Source of the DNA: Rhizobium sp. RCAM05350
GTDB lineage: Bacteria > Pseudomonadota > Alphaproteobacteria > Rhizobiales > Rhizobiaceae
Length of the DNA: 64,000 nt
Direction of reading: 5' to 3'
Assembly (NCBI GenBank): GCA_024426085.1
Contig: CP087973.1
Location: forward strand, 248,001-312,000
Made by a program: the position numbers and the translations under genes. Positions 57,249 through 64,000 of this stretch are shown piece after piece (positions within the stretch are counted from its first letter, which is position 1; every line of letters starts with the position of its first letter). The notes under the pieces are model-generated. The model saw only the letters and a program-made list of their open reading frames with translations. It had not been told where the DNA came from and made no database searches.

Positions 57249-57808
57249 CCGGGGCTGCAACCCGCCGGTCGATGACCACGCAGCAACGACGAGCCATTGT
57301 GGTTCTGTCGATGGCGGCGGTGGCCGCCATCCTGCTGGTGGTGACTGCCGTGGCCGGCGGCTACCGCATCAATCTGACACCGAGCGAGCCACTCGGCCTG
57401 TGGCGCATCATCCCGCTTCATCGACCGGCAGCAGTCGACGATCTCCTGTTCATCTGCCCGCCGGAAACGGCGGCGATGCGGGCAGCGAGGGCACGAGGCT
57501 ATTTCCGTTCTGGTTCCTGCCCGGGCGGCGTCGCACCGTTGATCAAGACAGTGATCGCCGTTGTAGGACAGCGTGTCGAAATCGGCGTCAGCGTGAGCGT
57601 GGATGCAAGGAAGGTCCCCTCCTCAGATCTCGCTTTGCGCGATGGAAAAGGTCGGCCGTTGACTCCGTTTCCGAGCGGCATTGTACCGCAAGAGCACGTC
57701 TTCCTGCATTCCGCATTCCCCGGCTCCTATGACTCCCGATATTTTGGCCCGGTGCCAACCTCCGGTATTCTTGGTCTCGCGCAGGAGGTGTTCACCTATG
57801 TGCCGTGA
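57245..57808 (+). CDS. traF: Conjugal transfer protein TraF (S26-type peptidase)
   Basis: 187-aa intact TraF, related to the peptidase that trims and cyclises the pilin of IncP and Ti systems. An N-terminal membrane anchor ([20 protein letters not shown]) precedes the active-site region [14 protein letters not shown] with the catalytic Ser. The later [15 protein letters not shown] carries the Lys candidate, and [16 protein letters not shown] is the conserved C-terminal block. The start ATGA overlaps the traA stop and the end overlaps traB by 11 bases, so traA-F-B form a tightly coupled operon. Confidence 0.88.
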   Translation: MTGAATRRSMTTQQRRAIVVLSMAAVAAILLVVTAVAGGYRINLTPSEPLGLWRIIPLHRPAAVDDLLFICPPETAAMRAARARGYFRSGSCPGGVAPLIKTVIAVVGQRVEIGVSVSVDARKVPSSDLALRDGKGRPLTPFPSGIVPQEHVFLHSAFPGSYDSRYFGPVPTSGILGLAQEVFTYVP

Positions 57809-58960
57809 TTACCTTCGACCGATGTTGCTGATCTTGGCTGCGATCGCTGTCGGCATCGTGGGCTGGGGCGGGCATGTGCTGCTTTTGCCAGTCGCGTTGG
57901 GGTTTCCAATTCTTTGGTCGATCTGTCAAACCAGGATGGTGGCCGCATTCGTCTCCACCAGTTACTTCTTGGCCGCGTCGCGCGGTCTGCCACAGGGCGT
58001 CGCTGCGTTCTATTCATCCGATATCTGGCCGGGTCTGTTGCTCTGGCTATGCGCGTCTTTGAGCTTCGTTGCCGTGCATACGGTCCTCTGGACGAAGAAC
58101 AGCGGAGTGCGTCCGTTTCGCTATCTTCTGGCGGCCATCATCATGTCGATTCCGCCTTTCGGCATCACGGGCTGGGCGCATCCCGTGACAGCCGCGGGCG
58201 TTTTGTTTCCGGGATGGGGATGGTGGGGACTGGGCTTGATCACAGCTGGCCTTGCGGGCCTCGTAACCCGCATGTGGCCAGCTGTCGCCATTGCCTTAGC
58301 AGGCTTATGGCTTTGGTCCGCCATGATCTGGACCGACCCGAAACTACCGGAAGGCTGGCAGGGCGTCGATCTGGAAATGGGCGCTTCGCTCGGCCGTGAG
58401 GCCGGTCTTCACCGCCATCGTGATATGATTGCAACGGTGCATGGCGCCGCCAGCGATGGCGCCCGCTTCGTGGTGCTGCCGGAAAGTGCGCTCGGTTTCT
58501 GGACACCGACCGTGGCGCGGCTTTGGACGAGCGGTCCGGGGATAGCGATGCGACGGTCATCGCCGGCGCCACGGTGCTCAATGCTACCGGCTACGACAAT
58601 GTCCTGGTCGCGATCGACAGCAAGGGCGGCCACATCCTCTATCGCGAGCGCATGCCGGTTCCCGGTTCGATGTGGCAGCCGTGGCGATCCTGGTTTGGGG
58701 AGAGCGGCGGCGCCCGGGTGGATTTCTTCGCGAACCCGGTCGTCCCGATCGGTGCCAGCCGCGCAGCACCGCTGATCTGCTACGAGCAACTGATCGTATG
58801 GCCGATCCTCCAGTCCATGCTCCACGATCCTGACTCCATTATTGCCGTCGGAAACGGCTGGTGGACCGATGGGACGTCGATCGTCGCCATTCAGCGCGCC
58901 GCCACCACCGCATGGGCAAAACTCTTCGCAAAATCGCTCGTCATTGCCTTCAATACCTGA
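57798..58960 (+). CDS. traB: Conjugal transfer protein TraB (CN-hydrolase domain; frame broken)
   Basis: About 387 aa after correction, the normal TraB length. ATG 57798 follows CAGGAGG. The N-terminal half is membrane-spanning ([60 protein letters not shown]). The C-terminal half is a nitrilase/CN-hydrolase domain with the Glu in [11 protein letters not shown] and Cys in [13 protein letters not shown], as in apolipoprotein N-acyltransferases. The frame shifts near 58525 (VARL continues as [14 protein letters not shown]). TraB raises transfer efficiency of Ti plasmids but its reaction is not settled. Confidence 0.87.
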
Positions 58961-58976
58961 GCGCAGAGGAGACACC

Positions 58977-59591
58977 ATGATCGACGCCGCCCTGATAAAA
59001 GAATGCGCAGACCCTTCCCTCAAGCCCACGATCGTCGAGCAGTTCGTGATGGCAGCGGGCTCGGATGATCCCCTTGCCGTTACCGTCAAATCGGGCAGCC
59101 GATTGATACTCGTTCCGAAGGCGGCATCGGTCGACGAGGCGCTGGCGATTGTGCGCCAATACGCCGGTCAGGCCGTTGTCCGCGTCGGCCTGACCCAATT
59201 CCCGGCCGGCGTGGGAGTCAAGGAACCGGCGCATCTGCAACCCGACCTTGTCGATTCCTGCCAAAACCTTCGCAAAGGCACGGCGATGTTCGCCAAGGTC
59301 CTCAGGATCGTCGCGAAATGGTATGGCAACCCCACGAGCAAAGACGTCTTCCCGCAGATTTTCGAGGATGCGGTTTACGCGTGGAAGACCGGTGAGTTCG
59401 AGGGCGTGAGCGTGTTTCAGGCGGAGGATACTGGTGGGGCTAGTCCAATCGACCAAGTGAATACCGTGGATGAGCACGCAGGTGGTCCCGAGCATTCCGA
59501 TGCCGACGCTGATCTGAGTCAGACGCCCGACGGCGATCTTGGCACGGCAGGGATACGGATCGATCTATCTCGCATCGGCGGCGCGAAATGA
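58977..59591 (+). CDS. traH: Conjugal transfer protein TraH
   Basis: 204-aa intact TraH. ATG 58977 follows AGAGGAG, 16 bases after traB. It begins MIDAALIKECADPSLKPTIV, contains ALAIVRQYAGQAVVRVGLTQ and QNLRKGTAMFAKVLRIVAKW, and ends with an acidic stretch and GIRIDLSRIGGAK. The conserved core includes a small lytic/transfer-associated region of unknown activity. It ends the traAFBH operon; what follows is a convergent non-tra cassette rather than the usual direct continuation to traR/traM. Confidence 0.87.
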   Translation: MIDAALIKECADPSLKPTIVEQFVMAAGSDDPLAVTVKSGSRLILVPKAASVDEALAIVRQYAGQAVVRVGLTQFPAGVGVKEPAHLQPDLVDSCQNLRKGTAMFAKVLRIVAKWYGNPTSKDVFPQIFEDAVYAWKTGEFEGVSVFQAEDTGGASPIDQVNTVDEHAGGPEHSDADADLSQTPDGDLGTAGIRIDLSRIGGAK

Positions 59592-59630
59592 AATCCATAA
59601 GTTGGAACTGCGGTACAATTAAGCCTGGGC

Positions 59631-60363
59631 CTAGCTTGCGCTGCGAACGTAAAAATTCGCCGCAGCCTCGGCGCTGAACGTCGTCTCAGGGTAGGTGGTT
59701 TCAGTGATATTCACGCAAAGAACGCTGCAGTCATCATAGCCACGCCTGCTTTCGCAGCGATGGCCGTCCAAAAAGGACATCTGGTCGGCTGGCGATAGCT
59801 CCGCCCAGAAACCATCCGTCGCGGCCAACAGCGTATCCGCCGTCAGAGCGATGTTGGTGACTTCCGGCGCAATGAACCCCCTGGAACGGAAGCTTCGGAT
59901 GAGACGGTGGCGTGCGGGAAGTTTGGCGAGCTCTGGGTAACGGCACCTTTGCCAAGGCATTCGCAAGCGTATGGGGTTCTGTTCGCCACTGAATTTCAGA
60001 CCTGTACGCTACTTTGCCGAAAAGAGAGTCACCAGCATGCAGGACCAGAATGGGGTGTTTCTCGGCGGCATGCAGGATGACATAACTGGCGGAGCCTCTT
60101 GGAAAGTCCCCTATCAGACCTTGTTGGATCATACGCAACTGTTCGACCAAGCCATCGGGTGTCACGCCCACCGTTGTGCCGACGAACCAATCCACCACTG
60201 CTCGTATGATGGCGCAGGCATATTCGCCATTGCTTTGGCCAGTGGTGGCACCATCTGCGACAATTCCAAGAAATTCTCCCGGCCGGGTGCCGATGCCTGC
60301 ATGATCGCGGTTGTCAGGGGTCTTCGTGCCCTGATGGCTATGCCATTGCGCGTCAATGTGCAT
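59631..60363 (-). CDS. PP2C-family protein phosphatase-like protein (frame broken)
   Basis: About 244 aa after correction. PP2C-type metal and active-site segments are in order: TKTPDNRDHAG, FLGIVADGATTGQSNGEYA (DG motif), GSASYVILHAAEKHPILVLH, AGDSLFGKV (GDS), TADTLLAATDGFWAELS (DG) and YDDCSVLCV (last Asp). It would dephosphorylate Ser/Thr residues. The frame shifts near 59955. ATG 60363 overlaps the stop of the nucleotidyltransferase gene, so it is the third gene of an operon with the AbiEii-like and wHTH genes. No partner kinase is visible. Confidence 0.75.
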
Positions 60364-61072
60364 CAGGTCCACCGTTTCCGCAGTGGCTGATAGCAATGAA
60401 GCGCTCCCGAACAATATCCACGCGACCAGTCGGTCCTCTGATATTCCCCTCAAGGAAATCGTCAAAATCGGGTTGCGCGATCAAGGCTGTGAAGCGCTCT
60501 GCGATATAGGCGCGGACGTCCTCACCAGCGCTCGAAATTTCCTCCAGGAGCGCTTCTCGTCCGTCGACGACGAGCAGGATATCTTCAGCGTCACGACTGA
60601 ATAGCAGGTCATCGTTTCCGCGGCCCGCAAATGCTTCGAGCTTCGTGGCGACGAACAGGGCCGGCGTCAAAACCTGTATTTCCAGACCTTCCACGAGCGG
60701 ATACGTTGTGGCGGTTTTGATGCCTTGAGCGTACCAACGATTGCTGAAGCCAAGGATAGTTTCGTCGTCCGGCATGAAATCGACGTTAAGCGGGCCAAGC
60801 CGCATACGGCAGATCACGGTTTCATCGGCGGCCTCGGAAAAGCCCTTCATCCGAAGCAGTTCCAATAACTGAGCCCATTCCGCAAATCCTGCCAAGTCGA
60901 CGATAAGGTCAATATCGTCGGTGGCACGAACATCTTCGAGCGTCACTGGGTCAGTGATGAAAAGCGCGGTCGTGCATCCGCCCACAAAGACAAGCCGACC
61001 GCGCAGGTCATCGCCTAGCGCGGCTGCCACAGTTTTTAGCATTTCGAGGAGCTGGCCGCGTACAGTGATCAT
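60353..61072 (-). CDS. Nucleotidyltransferase, AbiEii/AbiGii toxin-like
   Basis: 239-aa intact protein with a minimal nucleotidyltransferase fold: LVFVGGCTTALFITD (GG motif) and VRATDDIDLIVDLAGF (DxD). The family C-terminus TPALFVATKLEAFAGRGNDD and DAEDILLVVDGREALLEEIS follows. AbiEii-type enzymes modify tRNA or proteins with nucleotides and act as toxins in abortive infection. The start overlaps the upstream wHTH gene (ATGA), and the end overlaps the PP2C gene. The upstream partner is not a classical AbiEi antitoxin, so calling it a toxin-antitoxin pair is inference. Confidence 0.82.
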   Translation of the reverse strand: MITVRGQLLEMLKTVAAALGDDLRGRLVFVGGCTTALFITDPVTLEDVRATDDIDLIVDLAGFAEWAQLLELLRMKGFSEAADETVICRMRLGPLNVDFMPDDETILGFSNRWYAQGIKTATTYPLVEGLEIQVLTPALFVATKLEAFAGRGNDDLLFSRDAEDILLVVDGREALLEEISSAGEDVRAYIAERFTALIAQPDFDDFLEGNIRGPTGRVDIVRERFIAISHCGNGGPDAH

Positions 61073-61638
61073 TTGGCGAGAAGCCTCGATTTTAACCGCT
61101 CGCTTGCCAGTTCGGTTTCTCGTTGGTTTCCCAATCTGATAGCATCGACAAGTGCAAGATATTCGTAAAGCCGTTCGTCTTTCAGGGCGGCTTCGGGAAC
61201 GCTTTTGAACAGCGGATTGATGGATTGTCCCATGTCTCCGCCGCTGGCGTATGGCCAGACATAGTTGTAACTGCCACCGCTTATCAATAGGCTCTCGAGC
61301 ATTGGTGCTGCGAAAGCCGTTGGGATGCCCCGCTGCATCGCCCCAGGATTTGCAGGAAAGACAAACTTCAACCCGTTGATGATGAAGTTGACAAGGTTTC
61401 TCCGATGCGGCCGCGGTTCGTTCGCCTTATTGTCCTTCCTTGCGATTCCAGAGGAAATGCTCCTCTTGATCGACTGGCCCACTTCGGTCTTGCTTATGCC
61501 GAGTAGGGCCTCCAAATTTCGAACGGAATAAGGATCGGCGCCTAGCGATTCTGATCGCAATTGGTCGGTGCCTTTTTCCAACTCTTGGTCCTGCAGGCTG
61601 ATGAGCTTGAGGAGTACGACGATATCTTGGCTTTTCAT
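61069..61638 (-). CDS. Winged-helix DNA-binding protein, regulator of the cassette
   Basis: 189 aa from ATG 61638 (MKSQDIVVLLKLISLQDQEL). The N-terminal HTH is YSVRNLEALLGISKTEVGQS, IKRSISSGIARKD. The conserved C-terminal part (FVFPANPGAMQRGIPTAFAA, NYVWPYASGGDMGQSINPLF, AALKDERLYEYLALVDAIRL) is typical of a wHTH family often paired with nucleotidyltransferase genes. A start at 61698 is possible, but the 26-bp palindrome at 61645-61670 would then be coding. That palindrome sits just upstream of 61638, which suggests autoregulation. It is the first gene of the three-gene minus-strand operon. Confidence 0.72.
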   Translation of the reverse strand: MKSQDIVVLLKLISLQDQELEKGTDQLRSESLGADPYSVRNLEALLGISKTEVGQSIKRSISSGIARKDNKANEPRPHRRNLVNFIINGLKFVFPANPGAMQRGIPTAFAAPMLESLLISGGSYNYVWPYASGGDMGQSINPLFKSVPEAALKDERLYEYLALVDAIRLGNQRETELASERLKSRLLAK

Positions 61639-61644
61639 CTTAAG

Positions 61645-61670
61645 TGTCCTCTGTCCTAGGACTGAGGACA
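61645..61670. promoter_or_regulatory. 26-bp near-perfect palindrome (operator candidate)
   Basis: Centre GTCCTAGGAC, arms TGTCCTC and GAGGACA, one mismatched pair. It lies 7 bases before the wHTH start and downstream of a TTGACA box on the minus strand near 61690. Confidence 0.65.
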
Positions 61671-61713
61671 GTAAGCCATACTCCGTGCCAATTGTCAAAA
61701 CGACTGAAGCCCG

Positions 61714-61927
61714 TCAGCGAAATTTTGTTACAAGCTCGGCTGGGTCAACACCCAGTGCCTCGGCTACCTGAGCAAGGACAGTAACGCTGGCAGAAACATC
61801 GGCGCGCTCGATCGCGCCGATATAGCGCACTAAGGCTCGATCGGTCCGCCAGTTCTTCCTGGGTCAGTTTCTTGCCATGATGTATCCGACGCAGGTTGAT
61901 CGCCAGGATTGTGTGCAACGCCTTCAA
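61714..61927 (-). CDS. XRE-family HTH regulator, small (frame broken)
   Basis: About 71 aa. From ATG 61927 it reads MKALHTILAINLRRIHHGKK, LTQEELADR; a shift near 61835 is followed by VRYIGAIERADVSASVTVLA and QVAEALGVDPAELVTKFR to the TGA at 61714-61716. This is a complete XRE (Cro/CI-type) helix-turn-helix domain with little else. It precedes the wHTH operon in the same direction and may be its upstream regulator or an antitoxin-like partner. A TGTCCTAGGAT site lies about 100 bases upstream. Confidence 0.65.
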
Positions 61928-62279
61928 TGAAAGCGCTATTCCGCGCTAAGTTAGCACGGTCCGGGCGCTTTGGCGTTGAGTGACGGAACTAGGCATTGAT
62001 ATAAAAGCTCGGAGAATGGGACCTGTTGTCCTAGGATTTGTATCACCAATCCCTAAAGTCGAGAAAGCCCTCGCTCGGTGAATTCTTTACCACGAATGTT
62101 GCCTCGATTGGATGAGAACGGACAAATCCAGTGGTTGCCAAGAGTAAAGACCCAGCTTGCCAAGACACGCCACCGGGGGATAGTGCAGGCATTCATCGGG
62201 CTGGCGTCTCACGAAGCCTTGCCTGAAGGTCTTCCAATATCGGCCCTGTCGAGAGGCAAGCGCTTTATCGACTTCACCT
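61928..62279. other. Intergenic region between two XRE genes
   Basis: About 350 bases. It contains TGTCCTAGGAT at 62027-62037, sharing the core of the palindrome at 61645-61670. An open frame at 62078-62326 on the plus strand resembles nothing I know. Confidence 0.4.
62027..62037. promoter_or_regulatory. Second TCCTAGGA-core site
   Basis: TGTCCTAGGAT shares the central TCCTAGGA of the 26-bp palindrome upstream of the wHTH gene. It lies about 100 bases upstream of the small XRE gene. Confidence 0.4.
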
Positions 62280-62676
62280 TCAGCCCCTCCTCCGACAACT
62301 TTCGAGGCCGTCCATGGCCAGGGTGATTCGAGACATGGCGCACGGACAATTCGAAATGTGGCTGGCACAAATAATTCTCGTCACTACAGGTTGAGCATGA
62401 ACTCGGCGGTCCGCAAGACGACTTCTTTTAGTCGTCAAAGCTCGGCGCTTGGAATCTGTGGCTCCTTCGGCGCGCTTCAGCAACTCACAGGCTTCGATGC
62501 CCAAGACAGTCGCCAAACGGTCAACGACATCGATGCTTGCATTGTAAACGCTTCGCTCTAGCGAACTGATATAGGTGCGATCGATATTCGCGCGATGCGC
62601 AAGCTCCTCCTGGGACAAGCCTTTAGCCTGCCGTGCAGCTCGCAAATTTCAGGCAAATACCTCTCGAGATCTCCAT
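62280..62676 (-). CDS. XRE-family HTH regulator (frame broken near the start)
   Basis: The intact part from about 62645 reads RAARQAKGLSQEELAHRANI, DRTYISSLERSVYNASIDVV, DRLATVLGIEACELLKRAEG, a full XRE helix-turn-helix domain. An upstream ATG at 62676 (MEISRG) is in another frame and probably the true start, with one indel near 62650. The C-terminal 50 residues are basic and unlike the family and may be altered by another indel. It lies upstream of traM on the opposite strand and may belong to the inserted cassette. Confidence 0.65.
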
Positions 62677-62965
62677 CTTCGAGAGAACAGCGGCTTGATG
62701 AGTATTCTACCACGGAGTATTCTCTACAACTCAAGTGAGGGTCAGATCCTTTTGAGCAAATAGGCAAGACAGTCTCATTCTCGTGCCTGCACCTCTCCGA
62801 CATCGATTGGGGAGGCGCCAAGCGCAGTCGCGCAGGATCCCGGTTGCCGCTAATCCACAAATCTTAGATGGATGACGGTCAGCTGATATTGTGGTGGCGC
62901 TCAAGCGATATAATAAGGCTGAAGACTTGGGTCGGGCGGCAGAGAATGAAGTTAGGGAGAAGCGG

Positions 62966-63256
62966 ATGAACGATGTGGGCTCATCTCGCTACAGTTCGAT
63001 GCAAGAGTCAGAACTAGAAGTGCTGGCGGTTGCTGCGCTCCGTGAGCACCGTCATCTTATTGCCGCCGATGAGGCTGTCTACGAGGAGTGGACTCGCGCG
63101 AGCGTCGATCCGTCGGTTTCCGCCGCCGTACTCAAAAGCCTGCAGGACGAATATGTCGCGCGTCAGAAAAAATCCGAAGCCCAACAAGAGGTGCTGTCGG
63201 AAATCATCGACGCCCTTGGTTACGTCCCGGATGTTCCCTTGGATGGCAATGGATGA
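62966..63256 (+). CDS. traM: TraM quorum-sensing antiactivator
   Basis: 96-aa helical protein: MQESELEVLAVAALREHRHL, IAADEAVYEEWTRASVDPSV, EYVARQKKSEAQQEVLSEII, DALGYVPDVPLDGNG. The pattern and size match TraM, which binds TraR and blocks its DNA binding until the signal accumulates. ATG 62966 follows AGGGAG; an earlier ATG at 62891 lacks family support. It is convergent with traR, 3 bases apart, as expected for this regulatory pair. Similarity to classical TraM is moderate, so the call rests partly on context. Confidence 0.8.
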   Translation: MNDVGSSRYSSMQESELEVLAVAALREHRHLIAADEAVYEEWTRASVDPSVSAAVLKSLQDEYVARQKKSEAQQEVLSEIIDALGYVPDVPLDGNG

Positions 63257-63259
63257 CGC

Positions 63260-64000
<741 letters not shown>

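Noticed and set aside
62078..62326. 82-codon plus-strand frame between the XRE genes
   Set aside because: No recognisable domain and overlaps the C-terminal end of the XRE gene; not enough support to call it.

Overview
The window reads as part of a large conjugative plasmid (or integrated plasmid) of a Rhizobiaceae-type alphaproteobacterium (Rhizobium, Agrobacterium, Ensifer or a close relative). The best evidence is a Ti-plasmid-style transfer region: traG-traD-traC, an oriT core, divergent traA-traF-traB-traH, and a convergent traM/traR pair whose TraR keeps the acyl-homoserine-lactone pocket residues at the TraR positions (Y53, W57, Y61, D70, W85, G113). Rhizobial plasmid backbone families (DUF1419, DUF3085, DUF7007, DUF736, ArdC, a ParB-like protein and a giant helicase-methylase) fill the middle. 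No repABC, trb/traI, rRNA or tRNA genes were seen.

Layout. 1-24.4 kb is a catabolic island: a CUT1 sugar transporter (binding protein plus two permeases, minus strand), a LacI regulator, an IolE/MocC-like TIM barrel, a sugar-binding-domain protein, an SMP-30 lactonase, an IolD-type ThDP ring hydrolase, a CUT2 ribose/inositol-type transporter, four Gfo/Idh/MocA dehydrogenases, four SDR dehydrogenases, a 2-hydroxyacid dehydrogenase, an HpcH/HpaI aldolase and a VOC protein. The set suggests cyclitol (inositol-like or rhizopine-like) uptake, oxidation, dehydration, ring opening and aldol cleavage. A 16-bp palindrome close to TTGCATAGCTATGCAA recurs at the transcription-unit boundaries and is the likely operator of the local LacI protein. 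24.5-29 kb holds a small LuxR-type HTH protein, an IS3 remnant, a hidden PilZ gene and three Tad pilus-type genes (two TadE-like, one TadG-like). 29.6-48.6 kb is the plasmid backbone: mostly small plus-strand genes, each behind a long GC-rich hairpin-bearing leader, with a duplicated DUF736 unit flanking a Fic gene. 48.8-51.2 kb has a thermonuclease and an intact IS110 transposase. 51.2-59.6 kb is the Tra region. 59.6-62.7 kb is an inserted minus-strand cassette (wHTH regulator, AbiEii-like nucleotidyltransferase, PP2C-like phosphatase, with XRE regulators beside it) between traH and traM/traR.

Quality warning. About half of the larger genes are broken by single-base indels while the family sequence continues in another frame. 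Many breaks lie at homopolymers, and several genes contain compensating pairs. This looks like sequencing error rather than gene decay, so broken genes are annotated over their full restored extent and the breaks are noted. Starts and lengths near indels are therefore approximate.
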